Assembly (NCBI RefSeq): GCF_900176415.1
Contig: NZ_FWXO01000007.1
Location: forward strand, 62,001-126,000
Direction: 5' to 3'
Source of the DNA: Cellulophaga tyrosinoxydans
GTDB lineage: Bacteria; Bacteroidota; Bacteroidia; Flavobacteriales; Flavobacteriaceae
Length of the DNA: 64,000 nucleotides
The notes beneath the pieces are model-generated. The model had not been told where the DNA came from. It saw only the letters and a list, made by a program, of their open reading frames with translations, and did not search any database. Made by a program: the position numbers and the translations under genes. This document shows, piece by piece, positions 1 through 8,134 of the stretch. Within the stretch, counting starts at the first letter, position 1. Every line of letters begins with the position of its first letter.

Positions 1-735
1 GGTATGAATCCCCATTGGATCCATATTTTCTATAGCACAGATGATGACTACGTTATCGTTTTTATCACGAAGCAACTCTAATTCGTACTCTTTCCATCCC
101 ATCAAGGCCTTATCGATCATCACTTCGTGAATTGGTGAAATTTCTAATCCACGACTTAATAATTCGTCAAAATCTTCTGGTTTATAAACTATCGATGCTC
201 CTGCCCCACCTAAGGTATAAGAAGCTCTAATCACCAATGGAAAACCAAACTCTTGGGCAATTTCTTTTCCTTTTAAGAATGATGTTGCTGTAGCTTGAGG
301 CGCCATTCCTACCCCAATTTTCAACATTAAGTTTCTAAACTTTTCACGATCTTCGGTAATGTTAATCGCATCGATATCAACACCAATGAGCTCAACACCA
401 AAATCTTTCCAAATACCCTTTTCATCAGCTTCAATACATAAATTTAAAGCAGTTTGACCTCCCATTGTTGGTAAAACAGCATCAATATTTGGATGCTTTT
501 TTAATATTTCAATAATGGATTTGGTGGTTAACGGTTTTAAATAAACATGATCGGCCATGGATGGATCGGTCATGATAGTTGCAGGGTTGCTATTGATTAA
601 AATAGTTTCAATCCCATCTTCACGTAGTGAGCGAAGTGACTGAGAACCAGCATAATCAAATTCACAGGCTTGACCAATTACAATTGGACCAGATCCAATT
701 ATTAAAACAGATTTTAATTTTTCATTCTTTGGCAT
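1..735 (-). CDS. carB: Carbamoyl-phosphate synthase large subunit, N-terminal part (partial)
   Basis: The large subunit makes carbamoyl phosphate from bicarbonate, ATP and the ammonia released by CarA, for pyrimidine and arginine synthesis in the cytoplasm. Only the first 245 codons are present: the gene starts at ATG 735-733 and runs off the left edge. Visible family features are the N-terminal GSGPIVIGQACEFDYAG loop, NPATIMTD, TMGGQTALNL and the glycine-rich SYTLGGAGAS segment of the first ATP-grasp domain. The complete protein is usually about 950-1070 residues, so roughly three quarters lies outside. It is followed upstream (to the right) by rpmH on the same strand, separated by a strong terminator, so it should have its own promoter in 736-787. 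Confidence 0.96.
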   Translation of the reverse strand, partial: MPKNEKLKSVLIIGSGPIVIGQACEFDYAGSQSLRSLREDGIETILINSNPATIMTDPSMADHVYLKPLTTKSIIEILKKHPNIDAVLPTMGGQTALNLCIEADEKGIWKDFGVELIGVDIDAINITEDREKFRNLMLKIGVGMAPQATATSFLKGKEIAQEFGFPLVIRASYTLGGAGASIVYKPEDFDELLSRGLEISPIHEVMIDKALMGWKEYELELLRDKNDNVVIICAIENMDPMGIHT

Positions 736-787
736 TGTACTAGTATTATATAGTGTTTCGTAATTATTCAACAATAAACAAAAAAAA

Positions 788-815
788 AGGTGTTACTTAA
801 AAAAAAGTAACACCT
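788..815 (-). terminator. Rho-independent terminator of rpmH
   Basis: Perfect 11-bp inverted repeat (AGGTGTTACTT at 788-798, AAGTAACACCT at 805-815) with a six-base loop. Read on the minus strand it is followed by a run of eight T (781-788 complement), so it terminates rpmH transcription before carB. Confidence 0.9.
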
Positions 816-840
816 AATATTTTGAAATTTAATTCAATCA

Positions 841-1008
841 TTATTTCTTATGTCTTGGCTCTGAAGAAACAGTTAATCTTTTTCTACCTTTTGCTCTTCT
901 TCTAGCAATAACTTTTCTTCCATTTACAGACGCCATGCGTTCTCTAAAACCATGTTTATTTCTTCTTTTACGCTTTGAAGGCTGATATGTTCTTTTTTGT
1001 CCTGGCAT
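841..1008 (-). CDS. rpmH: 50S ribosomal protein L34
   Basis: Small, very basic protein of the large ribosomal subunit. The 55-residue product begins [20 protein letters not shown] and ends [11 protein letters not shown]; the [17 protein letters not shown] core is diagnostic of L34. It starts at ATG 1008-1006 and stops at TAA 843-841. The N-terminus has an extra PGQ relative to the usual MKRTFQPS, common in Bacteroidetes copies. It is monocistronic here, with a textbook promoter at 1081-1110 and a terminator at 788-815. In many bacteria rpmH neighbours rnpA and dnaA; that arrangement is not seen in this window. Confidence 0.97.
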   Translation of the reverse strand: MPGQKRTYQPSKRKRRNKHGFRERMASVNGRKVIARRRAKGRKRLTVSSEPRHKK

Positions 1009-1080
1009 CTTATAAGGTCTTTATTATACTTTAAAATGAAATTGTTTTGATTTTGCTTTTAGCTTGTCCAAAACTGGGCG

Positions 1081-1110
1081 CAAATATACAAAGAGTTTTT
1101 GCTTTGGCAA
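1081..1110 (-). promoter_or_regulatory. Promoter of rpmH (Bacteroidetes sigma-A type)
   Basis: On the minus strand a TTG (1110-1108) is followed after exactly 19 bases by TATATTTG (1088-1081), matching the Bacteroidetes primary-sigma consensus TTG-N19..21-TAnnTTTG. It predicts a transcript start near 1074 and a leader of about 65 bases before the rpmH ATG. Confidence 0.8.
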
Positions 1111-1144
1111 ATCTAATTTAAAAAATATTTAAGATTGTTTTTAT

Positions 1145-1152
1145 TACTTTTG
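1145..1152 (+). promoter_or_regulatory. -7 element upstream of the 1204 gene
   Basis: TACTTTTG matches the -7 consensus TAnnTTTG, 52 bases before the ATG at 1204. No TTG is found at the expected -33 spacing, so support comes from one box only. Confidence 0.45.
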
Positions 1153-1203
1153 CCAGATTAAAAATTATATCCAAAAAATAACACCAAAACAAATTAACAA
1201 AAC

Positions 1204-1719
1204 ATGTTTAATAAACTTTATAAATTAATTATTGCAGGTTTAATAATAGCATACGCCATATACCAGTTCATTGAAGGTAATATTGGAAATGGTATATTTT
1301 TAATTCTTCTTTCATTAATTTTTGTATTCCTTTATTTTAGAAATGAAATGATTCTTCTAGCATTTCTTAGAATGCGTAAGCAAGATTTAGCCGGAACAGA
1401 AAAATGGTTGTCTAAAATTAAGAAGCCAAAGGCTGCCTTAACAGTAAAACAACAAGGGTATTACAATTACTTACACGGAATTATTTATTCGCAAACCAAT
1501 TTAACTACAGCAGAAAAATACTTTAAAAAAGCGCTAAAGTTAGGTTTAACTATGGATTACGATGTTGCCATGGCTAAATTAAGCTTAGCCGGTATTGCGA
1601 TGCAAAAACGCAGAAAAAGAGAAGCAACAATGCTTTTAAATGAAGCTAAAAAATTAGATAAACAAAATATGCTTGGTGATCAGATAAAAATGATGAAGGA
1701 GCAAATGAAGAAAATTTAA
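1204..1719 (+). CDS. Membrane-anchored helical/TPR-like protein of unknown function
   Basis: 171-residue protein with two hydrophobic helices close together (about residues 8-22 and 28-45), then a soluble, lysine-rich helical region (about 60-171) with TPR-like spacing: GYYNYLHGIIYSQTNLTTAE, then AEKYFKKALKLGL, and a later AKLSLAGIAMQKRRKREATM. I infer a small inner-membrane protein exposing a TPR-like hairpin array to the cytoplasm. I do not recognise a named function. The start is the first ATG after an A-rich leader with a -7 box at 1145. It stands alone, ending in a bidirectional terminator shared with the convergent lytic transglycosylase gene. Confidence 0.8.
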   Translation: MFNKLYKLIIAGLIIAYAIYQFIEGNIGNGIFLILLSLIFVFLYFRNEMILLAFLRMRKQDLAGTEKWLSKIKKPKAALTVKQQGYYNYLHGIIYSQTNLTTAEKYFKKALKLGLTMDYDVAMAKLSLAGIAMQKRRKREATMLLNEAKKLDKQNMLGDQIKMMKEQMKKI

Positions 1720-1785
1720 GTAAAGAGCTTAAATTGAAAATAGAATAGTTTTCAAAGAATGCTATTTTAAGTTTATTCCAATAGA

Positions 1786-1824
1786 AAGAGGCTAAAACAT
1801 AAATTATGTTTTAGCCTCTTTTTA
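1786..1824. terminator. Bidirectional terminator
   Basis: Perfect 15-bp inverted repeat (1786-1800 and 1806-1820, loop AAATT) followed by TTTTATTT on the plus strand. It lies between the convergent genes ending at 1719 and 1843. Confidence 0.85.
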
Positions 1825-1842
1825 TTTACTACTACATTTCTT

Positions 1843-2790
1843 TTACTTAGAAACTTTGTAATAGCCTTTATTCGGTATTTCTATAATATACTTTTTACGT
1901 GAGTTATTATTTAAATTAGGCTCACGCAGCCATGGATTATGGCGTTTTAATATTTTATAATTGATTTCATACTGTTTTGCAAAATCCGCAAAATTTGTCA
2001 CAGGAACATCCACTTCTACCTTAAAAGTGGGTACTTGCGTATACATATCTTCTTTTGCAATATCAAAACCATACTTACTTGGATGTGATAAAATTTCTTT
2101 AATTGCTAAGATTCTAAACACATAACGCCCAGTTTCCTGACCTAATAACAAATCATAATACGCATCTACTTCTTGCGCATTCATATATTTTTGAATACCA
2201 TAAGAACCTGCGTTATACGATGCCGCAGCTAAGGTCCAAGTACCAAACTTTTCTTTTGATTTTTTAAGGTAATTACAAGCAACTTCCGTAGCTTTTTCAA
2301 TATGGTAACGTTCGTCCACATTATCATTAACCTCTAAACCATACTCTCTACCTGTGGTTTTCATTATTTGCCAAAATCCTGCTGCTCCGGCTGGAGAAAC
2401 TACATTGTCTAATCCACTTTCGGCAACTGCTAGGTATTTAAAATCATCTGGAATGCCGTTTTTAGCTAAAATAGGTTCAATTATAGGAAAATACTTGTTT
2501 GCTCTTTTCATTAATAAAAGCGCATTGGATTGCCAATACGTATTCACTAAGAACTCACGATCTACACGTTCCATAATTTCTGGATCATCAAAAGGTACGT
2601 CTTCACCTGCAAAATTTAAATCTTCAGGAATCTCAATGGCTTTAACTTTATAACCAGAATCCTTTATTTGATCCTCTAGTTCCTTAACCGAACTTTGGTT
2701 CTCTGCAGTGGTATTCTGAACTGCAAATATTAAGGTGCTCACAACAAAAATCACACCTAAAAACATTAATGTATTCTTTAAAAATTTCAT
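1843..2790 (-). CDS. Lytic transglycosylase, SLT/MltD type
   Basis: Cleaves the MurNAc-GlcNAc bond of peptidoglycan with 1,6-anhydro product formation; acts in the periplasm. The chosen start (ATG 2790-2788) gives 315 residues beginning MKFLKNTLMFLGVIFVVSTL, a signal anchor or signal peptide; a longer frame with an upstream ATG at 2814 is possible but would hide this signal. The catalytic Glu is in AVAESGL (E124), followed by SPAGAAGFWQIM (132-143) and the AAASYNAG motif, all typical of the SLT fold. The C-terminal 50 residues resemble a LysM-like module. It lies 29 bases downstream of the alpha/beta hydrolase gene and probably shares its transcript. Confidence 0.9.
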   Translation of the reverse strand: MKFLKNTLMFLGVIFVVSTLIFAVQNTTAENQSSVKELEDQIKDSGYKVKAIEIPEDLNFAGEDVPFDDPEIMERVDREFLVNTYWQSNALLLMKRANKYFPIIEPILAKNGIPDDFKYLAVAESGLDNVVSPAGAAGFWQIMKTTGREYGLEVNDNVDERYHIEKATEVACNYLKKSKEKFGTWTLAAASYNAGSYGIQKYMNAQEVDAYYDLLLGQETGRYVFRILAIKEILSHPSKYGFDIAKEDMYTQVPTFKVEVDVPVTNFADFAKQYEINYKILKRHNPWLREPNLNNNSRKKYIIEIPNKGYYKVSK

Positions 2791-2819
2791 AGCTAATAGT
2801 ATTATTCCAATCAAAGATA

Positions 2820-3497
2820 TTAAATAGAACTTTTGTTTTGCAAAATAATTGTGGGAAGATGCTCATTAAACCATTTATACCTATGAATAATCATAGTATG
2901 TGTACCATTAGTCACTTTTATACAATCTTTTATATTCGAAATAGGAAAAACAGCATCTTTATCGCCATGAATATGCACTAAGTTAGTAATAGGTCCACTT
3001 TCTTTCCAATTTACAATAGCATCAATAGACCAATCAATATACCCCTTATCTCGAACAGATAAGTATTGTTCGTATAATGCCAAACGTTTAGGCACAGTTT
3101 CTCCAAATGCATATTTTGCCAATAACTCCACATTGTTTACGAGACCAGTTGGCAGTAGTTTGTGCACTTTGGTATATTTTGCAAACTGCATTCTCTTAGG
3201 CAGCTCTTTCTGTAATTTAACACTAGAAATAATAATTACCTGTCGAGTTTTGATATGCTTTGCCATTTCTTGCACCAACATACCACCAAAAGATACTCCA
3301 ATTAAAACAGGATTTTCTTCTTTTATGTAGTCGCACATTTCTTTTGCATAGTCACTAATACTAATTCCTTTCGTTGGAACATGCCATTCTAAATAATGTA
3401 CATTAAATAATTCAGGAGATAAAATAATGTTTTGGAATATGGAAGGTGCAGCTGCCATTCCGGGCATAAAATAAACTGCTATTTTAGAATTTGTCAT
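2820..3497 (-). CDS. Alpha/beta hydrolase
   Basis: 225-residue cytoplasmic alpha/beta-hydrolase-fold protein. The nucleophile elbow is GVSFGG (S69), preceded by the strand NPVLIGVS; the acid is probably in HIHGDKDAVFP and the His in NGTHTMIIH near the C-terminus. I chose ATG 3497-3495, giving MTNSKIAVYFMPGMAAAPSI; a TTG two codons upstream is also open. The substrate cannot be read from the sequence. It precedes the lytic transglycosylase with a 29-base gap, suggesting a two-gene operon. There are no secretion signals. Confidence 0.85.
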   Translation of the reverse strand: MTNSKIAVYFMPGMAAAPSIFQNIILSPELFNVHYLEWHVPTKGISISDYAKEMCDYIKEENPVLIGVSFGGMLVQEMAKHIKTRQVIIISSVKLQKELPKRMQFAKYTKVHKLLPTGLVNNVELLAKYAFGETVPKRLALYEQYLSVRDKGYIDWSIDAIVNWKESGPITNLVHIHGDKDAVFPISNIKDCIKVTNGTHTMIIHRYKWFNEHLPTIILQNKSSI

Positions 3498-3665
3498 AAG
3501 CAAGTAAACGTGCAGAAAACTAGGAAATTAGCAATTAATTTACTAATTTTATGCTCTTGTCAATTTTTTCTTTGAATTACACTAATTTTTAATACTTATC
3601 ATAAAGCCATTGCAATTGGAGAACGTTGTTCTGGTACTAATTTATTGAACTAAAATCAAAACTAT

Positions 3666-3959
3666 ATGAATGAAGTAGAAATTAAAGACAATGGTTTCCT
3701 GCGTCAATATGAAACCAGTGTCAATGGTCATTTAGCTAAGATTGAATATTCCGCACAAGAAAGAAAAGTATTCTTAACCAAACTGATCATTCCTGAAGAA
3801 ATCACAAGAGAAGGGTTTAAAGAAGACTTCATCGAAGCCGTTCTTCACTCCATTCAGGAAAAAAACATGCGTGTGGTTCCTACAAGTCCGCAAATAGCAG
3901 GATTTCTTAGAAAAAACAGGAAATATAAAGATATGCTCCCTGTTGGTATTCGCATCTAA
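3666..3959 (+). CDS. Small GNAT-like N-acetyltransferase (NATD1/YjdJ type)
   Basis: 97-residue protein of the short GCN5-related acetyltransferase type. Visible features are the N-terminal strands (GFLRQYETSVNGHLAKIEYS), the KLIIPEEITREGFKEDFIEAVLHSI helix region (residues about 39-63) and the core MRVVPTSPQIAGFLRKN, which matches the 'P-C/S-P-x-...-F-x-x-x-P/N' end of small YjdJ/NATD1 proteins where acetyl-CoA binds. The target is unknown. It is a single gene with its own terminator (3968-3994), convergent with mtaB. The upstream 162 bases (3504-3665) hold no other gene. Confidence 0.75.
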   Translation: MNEVEIKDNGFLRQYETSVNGHLAKIEYSAQERKVFLTKLIIPEEITREGFKEDFIEAVLHSIQEKNMRVVPTSPQIAGFLRKNRKYKDMLPVGIRI

Positions 3960-3967
3960 AAACTTCA

Positions 3968-3994
3968 AACCTCTCCCTTCGAGAGGTTTTTTTT
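3968..3994 (+). terminator. Rho-independent terminator
   Basis: Stem AACCTCTC / GAGAGGTT around loop CCTTC, followed by eight T. It directly follows the small acetyltransferase gene; its T-run reaches the mtaB stop codon on the other strand. Confidence 0.85.
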
Positions 3995-5321
3995 ATACTT
4001 CTACTTTTTCTGCTACAAAATTAAACCGAACCAAACCATCTTCATCAATCTTAGTGAGTTCTATTTGCTTAAGTTCATTAACTAATTCCGGATTCCAAGG
4101 TGCTTTTACTTTTACATAATTCTCTGTAAAACCATGAATATAGCCTTCTTTATTTTCTCCTTCAAAAAGAACTGTTCTAATGCTTCCTAACTGACTTTCA
4201 TAAAAAGCACGTCTTTTCTTAGCAGATAAACCTCTAAGCATTTTACTGCGCTTGCTACGCACTTTCTGTGGCACTACATTATCCATTTCTGCAGCTACCG
4301 TATTATCGCGTTCAGAATACGTAAAAACGTGTAAATATGAAATATCTAATTCATTTAAAAAATGATAGGTCTCTAAAAACAGTTCATCTGTTTCGCCAGG
4401 GAAACCAACTATAACATCTACACCAATGCACGCATGCGGCATTACTTCTTTTATTCTAGCAACGCGATCTACATATAAACCAGACAAGTAGCGCCTACGC
4501 ATTAGCTTTAATATTTCATCACTACCACTTTGCAGCGGAATATGAAAATGTGGTACAAAAGAATTGCTTTGCGCCACAAAATCTATAGTTTTATTTTTTA
4601 ACAAGTTAGGTTCGATGGAAGAAATTCGCAATCTATGTATGCCTTCGATCGTATCTAATGCATTGACTAAATCGTAAAAAGTATGCTCGTGTTTTTTATT
4701 TCCAAATTCCCCTTTACCGTAATCACCAATATTAACACCTGTTAAGACTATTTCTTTAATATCTTGAGCAGCAATTTCTTTGGCATTTTTTAATACATTT
4801 TCTAAAGTATCACTTCTAGAAATACCTCTTGCCAAAGGAATGGTACAATAGGTACATTTATAATCGCAGCCATCTTGCACTTTTAAAAATGCCCGAGTTC
4901 GGTCTCCAATAGCATAACTCCCTACGTAAAAATCTGCCTCAACAATTTCACAAGAATGTACTTCTCCAAAATCATTTTTAGAAAGGTCGTTTATATAATC
5001 GGTTATTTTAAATTTTTCCGTAGCCCCTAACACCAAATCTACCCCATGAACAGAAGCTAACTCTTCTGGTTTTAATTGCGCATAACACCCAACGGCAGCA
5101 ACAAAAGCATTTGGATTGGCTTTTTGTGCTTGTTTTACTATATTTTTAAAGCGCTTATCTGCATTTTCAGTTACCGAACAGGTATTTATTACATACATAT
5201 CTGCATGTTCTGAAAAGTCTACACGATCAAAACCTTCTTCTTGAAAATTTCGAGCAATTGTAGAGGTTTCTGAAAAATTCAGCTTACAACCTAAGGTATA
5301 AAATGCAACCTTTTTTTTCAT
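3993..5321 (-). CDS. mtaB: tRNA N6-threonylcarbamoyladenosine(37) methylthiotransferase MtaB
   Basis: Radical-SAM methylthiotransferase that converts t6A37 to ms2t6A in tRNAs reading ANN codons. Starting at ATG 5321-5319 the protein has 442 residues and begins MKKKVAFYTLGCKLNFSE. Three N-terminal cysteines for the auxiliary cluster are present (C12 in LGCKLN, C48 in NTCSV, C79 in AVGCY), and the radical SAM CxxxCxxC is GCDYKCTYC (C152, C156, C159). The TLGCKLN signature separates MtaB from MiaB and RimO. A TRAM-like tail follows. The start lies one base after the stop of the upstream glmU-like gene (5325-5323), so the two are translationally linked; a longer reading frame from 5360 would overlap that gene and is rejected. 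Confidence 0.93.
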   Translation of the reverse strand: MKKKVAFYTLGCKLNFSETSTIARNFQEEGFDRVDFSEHADMYVINTCSVTENADKRFKNIVKQAQKANPNAFVAAVGCYAQLKPEELASVHGVDLVLGATEKFKITDYINDLSKNDFGEVHSCEIVEADFYVGSYAIGDRTRAFLKVQDGCDYKCTYCTIPLARGISRSDTLENVLKNAKEIAAQDIKEIVLTGVNIGDYGKGEFGNKKHEHTFYDLVNALDTIEGIHRLRISSIEPNLLKNKTIDFVAQSNSFVPHFHIPLQSGSDEILKLMRRRYLSGLYVDRVARIKEVMPHACIGVDVIVGFPGETDELFLETYHFLNELDISYLHVFTYSERDNTVAAEMDNVVPQKVRSKRSKMLRGLSAKKRRAFYESQLGSIRTVLFEGENKEGYIHGFTENYVKVKAPWNPELVNELKQIELTKIDEDGLVRFNFVAEKVEV

Positions 5322-5322
5322 A

Positions 5323-6498
5323 CTAGTAATTTCTCCATTTTTTGGTTTCTTCAAAAACATGGTTTAGAATTGCCTCTTCTTGAGCATCAAATTCAACACC
5401 CCTTCTCGACATCATTATTTTAGCTGTTTCAAATGCTTTTTTAGGCAAATAAGTAGTAAAACCAGATGCTCCACCCCAGCTATAACTTGGTACAAAATTT
5501 CTTGGAAAACCTGAACCAAAGATATTGGCACTTACACCCACAACGGTTCCTGTATTAAACATGGAATTTATACCGCATTTACTATGATCTCCCATCATTA
5601 AGCCACAAAACTGCAAACCTGTTTTTGCAAACCCCTCTGTTTCATAACTCCATAATCTAACTTCGTCGTAATTATTTTTTAAGTTAGAATTATTACTATC
5701 TGCTCCTAAATTACACCATTCTCCTAAAACAGAATTCCCTAGAAAACCATCATGACCTTTGTTAGAATAGGCGAATAAAACCGAATTATTAACTTCACCT
5801 CCAATTCTGGAGTGTGGACCTACAGTTGTAGCTCCATAAATTTTGGCTCCCATTTTTACGATAGAATGCTCACCAAGTGCAAAACCTCCTCTAATCATAC
5901 AGCCTTCCATTACTTCGGCATTAGCGCCTATATAAATGGGGCCATTAGTAGCATTTAAGATACTACACTCCACCTTAGCACCTTCTTCTAAGAAAATATT
6001 ATCGGCATTTATAACCGTATTTGTTTTTGATATAGGTTGACTTTTACGGTCTTCTGTTATAAAATCAAAATCGGCTTGCAATGCTTCGGCATTTTTAGAG
6101 AAAATATCCCACGTATTTTCTATTCGTAGAATTTCTCCTTGATATTCAATAGCCTCGTAGGAAGAGAAATCTACCTCCTCTTGTGTATCTTTAGAATAGA
6201 AAGCAATTACTTCCTCTCCATAAAATATTGCTTGGTTTTCAGTTAATTCTGTTACCATGGCAACCAACTCCATATTCGGTAAAAAAGAAGCATTGATTAA
6301 AACATTCTCTTCCATCTCCACCATTGGATACTTTTCAGATAAGTATTCCTCTGTAATTGTAGTGGTTGTACTTTTTAGATAATTCTCCCACTTTTCTCTT
6401 ATGGTAAATATTCCAATTCGAATATCCGCAACTGGCCTAGTAAAAGTAAAAGGCAACAGCGCATTTCTTACAGTACCATCAAAAAGTATATAATTCAT
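5323..6498 (-). CDS. GlmU-like sugar nucleotidyltransferase family protein with left-handed beta-helix
   Basis: 391-residue protein of the Bacteroidetes 'GlmU family'. The N-terminal half begins MNYILFDGTVRNALLPFTFTRP, a variant of the nucleotidyltransferase fold without the canonical GxGTRM loop. The C-terminal half (about 165-350) is rich in hexapeptide-repeat spacing (for example GPIYIGANAEVMEGCMIRGG, VKMGAKIYGATTVGPHSRIG), typical of a left-handed beta-helix acyltransferase or glucosamine-1-phosphate domain. I infer a role in sugar-nucleotide or cell-envelope precursor metabolism; the reaction is not demonstrated. It is the first gene of a two-gene unit with mtaB, after the rpmE2 terminator. 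Confidence 0.82.
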   Translation of the reverse strand: MNYILFDGTVRNALLPFTFTRPVADIRIGIFTIREKWENYLKSTTTTITEEYLSEKYPMVEMEENVLINASFLPNMELVAMVTELTENQAIFYGEEVIAFYSKDTQEEVDFSSYEAIEYQGEILRIENTWDIFSKNAEALQADFDFITEDRKSQPISKTNTVINADNIFLEEGAKVECSILNATNGPIYIGANAEVMEGCMIRGGFALGEHSIVKMGAKIYGATTVGPHSRIGGEVNNSVLFAYSNKGHDGFLGNSVLGEWCNLGADSNNSNLKNNYDEVRLWSYETEGFAKTGLQFCGLMMGDHSKCGINSMFNTGTVVGVSANIFGSGFPRNFVPSYSWGGASGFTTYLPKKAFETAKIMMSRRGVEFDAQEEAILNHVFEETKKWRNY

Positions 6499-6515
6499 TG
6501 GTTAGATTTTTTGTA

Positions 6516-6560
6516 AAAATAAAAAAAGTCACACTCCGAAGTTAAACAGAGGGTGACTTT
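6516..6560 (-). terminator. Rho-independent terminator of rpmE2
   Basis: Arms AAAGTCAC (6525-6532) and GTGACTTT (6553-6560) form the stem. Read on the minus strand it ends in TTTTTTTATTTTT. It separates rpmE2 from the glmU-like gene. Confidence 0.8.
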
Positions 6561-6584
6561 ATTGCTAATAAAAGCAAATATTTA

Positions 6585-6836
6585 TTATTTCTCGAACTTC
6601 TTGTACTTGTTCTTGAATTTATCAATACGTCCTGCAGTATCTACTAATTTAGCCTTACCAGTATAAAAAGGGTGAGACGTTCTAGAAATTTCTAGTTTAA
6701 TTAATGGATATTCAACACCATCAACCTCTAATGTTTCTTTTGTATCAGCAGTAGATTTAGTAATAAAAACATCTTCATTAGACATATCCTTAAAGGCTAC
6801 TAATCTATAATTCTGTGGGTGTATATCTTTTCTCAT
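6585..6836 (-). CDS. rpmE2: 50S ribosomal protein L31 type B
   Basis: 83-residue L31 of the large ribosomal subunit, beginning MRKDIHPQNYRLVAFKDMSN and containing the SRTSHPFYTGKAKLVDTAGRIDKFKNKYKK block. The four cysteines of zinc-binding type A L31 are absent, so this is the zinc-independent (C-minus) type B form. In many bacteria this paralogue is derepressed by zinc shortage, but in Bacteroidetes it is often the only copy, and I see no Zur site. It has a textbook promoter (6874-6903) and its own terminator. Confidence 0.96.
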   Translation of the reverse strand: MRKDIHPQNYRLVAFKDMSNEDVFITKSTADTKETLEVDGVEYPLIKLEISRTSHPFYTGKAKLVDTAGRIDKFKNKYKKFEK

Positions 6837-6873
6837 TTTATAAATAACTTTGTAACGTGTATTTTTGGAGGTG

Positions 6874-6903
6874 CAAATTTAAGTTTTTTTCCGAAAATGA
6901 CAA
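6874..6903 (-). promoter_or_regulatory. Promoter of rpmE2 (Bacteroidetes sigma-A type)
   Basis: Minus-strand TTG (6903-6901) is followed after exactly 19 bases by TAAATTTG (6881-6874), a full match to TTG-N19-TAnnTTTG and the same spacing as at rpmH. It predicts a leader of about 30 bases. Confidence 0.8.
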
Positions 6904-6967
6904 TTTTTAATTAGAAAAAAATAAAACAAAATTTATTTTCTACTAAATACAGGAAAATAATAAAGAT

Positions 6968-6975
6968 TACTTTTG
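6968..6975 (+). promoter_or_regulatory. -7 element before the DUF4199 cluster
   Basis: TACTTTTG matches TAnnTTTG, 28 bases before the TTG start at 7004. There is no TTG at -33 spacing; the upstream region is A/T tracts. Confidence 0.45.
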
Positions 6976-7003
6976 CTAAATTAAGTGTAAAATTAAACCA
7001 AAA

Positions 7004-7510
7004 TTGGCAATAACAAACTCAAATTCCATTAAAAAAACAGTCCTTCCCCTAGCCTTAATGTTTGGCGTTGGACGAATTATTTTAGATCTAATTCCAAAAT
7101 TAGCACAAGCAAATAGCAAAGTATATTATTCCACGTTCTTAATTGCCTTTGTTCTTGAAGTAATTGCCATTGTATATCTTATTAAAAAATACAAGAAAAA
7201 CCAGGAAAACGAACTGCAACTAAGCGAAGCTCTTGTTATTGGGGTAATGTTCATGATTGTTGTTGGTGGATTATTTGCCATACAATCCTATTTATATGAT
7301 ACCTATATAGATTCTGAATTTCAAAAAAGGACTGCCTTAGAATGGGCTAACCTTTATGGCAAAAGTGGTGATGTTGAAAAGATGATGGATCAGGGCGATA
7401 GTATTCAGCAAACAAGTACCCTATTTAGTATTTTTACCAGTATACTTAAGTTTTCACTAATAGGAATACTAATATCATTTGTAACTGGTAGCATTTTAAG
7501 AAATAAATAA
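7004..7510 (+). CDS. DUF4199 family membrane protein (copy 1)
   Basis: 168-residue integral membrane protein of the DUF4199 type, a family found almost only in Bacteroidetes; its function is unknown. Four hydrophobic stretches are visible (about 12-30, 42-62, 76-95, 140-163) with a polar loop of about 45 residues between the third and fourth. The first codon appears to be TTG (MAITNSNSIKKTVLPLAL); the next in-frame ATG is 18 codons on, inside the first membrane helix, so TTG is preferred. It is followed two bases later by a second DUF4199 gene. Sequence identity to the two neighbours is low, the similarity lying mainly in helix layout. Confidence 0.8.
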   Translation: MAITNSNSIKKTVLPLALMFGVGRIILDLIPKLAQANSKVYYSTFLIAFVLEVIAIVYLIKKYKKNQENELQLSEALVIGVMFMIVVGGLFAIQSYLYDTYIDSEFQKRTALEWANLYGKSGDVEKMMDQGDSIQQTSTLFSIFTSILKFSLIGILISFVTGSILRNK

Positions 7511-7512
7511 TC

Positions 7513-8031
7513 ATGAAACCAAATCAAATTAAAATACTAAAATTTGGCTTTAATTACGGTCTAATTACAGGTGGAATTGGAATTCTATATACCGTTCTGC
7601 TAATTTTCACCAACAAATTATACGACCAATCCCTTACTAAATCTTTAACAGGTCTTGTTCTATTAATTCTTCCTGTAATTTTAGCAATCGTTAATTTTAA
7701 AAAGCAAAACAATAACGACCTTTCGGTAGGCCAAGCTATTGGCGTTGGCATTGTTACAGCACTAACAGCTGCGTTAATAACCATACTATTCACGCTAATT
7801 TTAACCAACTTTATAGTGCCTGATTTTTGGGATAAATCTGCAGAGTACAATAGCATGCTTATGAAACAACAAACGCCGAACATAACGGCAGAACAATTAC
7901 AAAACAAAATTGCCTCGCAACGTAAATTAGCATGGATTACATATCCTTTTATTTTACTTTTTAATTTAGCAATAGGTTTTATTACCTCATTAATTGCGGG
8001 TATAGCATTAAAAACTACTGAAAAAATGTAG
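7513..8031 (+). CDS. DUF4199 family membrane protein (copy 2)
   Basis: 172-residue DUF4199-type protein with four membrane helices (about 12-32, 43-62, 78-105, 143-166). The loop contains ILTNFIVPDFWDKSAEYNSM, which is matched closely by ILANFIEPDFWDKFSEIVR in copy 3 and shows these two are paralogues. The start is ATG 7513, two bases after the stop of copy 1, so the two should be co-translated. Its function is unknown; the context is envelope glycan genes. Confidence 0.85.
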   Translation: MKPNQIKILKFGFNYGLITGGIGILYTVLLIFTNKLYDQSLTKSLTGLVLLILPVILAIVNFKKQNNNDLSVGQAIGVGIVTALTAALITILFTLILTNFIVPDFWDKSAEYNSMLMKQQTPNITAEQLQNKIASQRKLAWITYPFILLFNLAIGFITSLIAGIALKTTEKM

Positions 8032-8134
8032 CCTTTTTTCATCTTCTATTCGAGTTTAGAAAATTAGTATCTTTAAGATGTAACATTTTTGTAATAAATG
8101 ATACTAAACAAGAAACAACCTAAAACTAAATAAA

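Noticed and set aside
3504-3665. Short hairpin AGAAC-GTT-GTTCT in the spacer before the small acetyltransferase gene
   Set aside because: A 5-bp stem is too short to support a regulatory RNA or terminator, and no T-run follows.
5322-5360. Extended N-terminus of mtaB from an upstream ATG
   Set aside because: It would overlap the end of the glmU-like gene by 38 bases, while MKKKVAFYTLGCKLN begins exactly at the following ATG, matching known MtaB N-termini.
7554-8042. A 162-codon minus-strand open frame inside DUF4199 copy 2
   Set aside because: Antisense to a paralogous, clearly conserved membrane protein gene; no upstream promoter on the minus strand.
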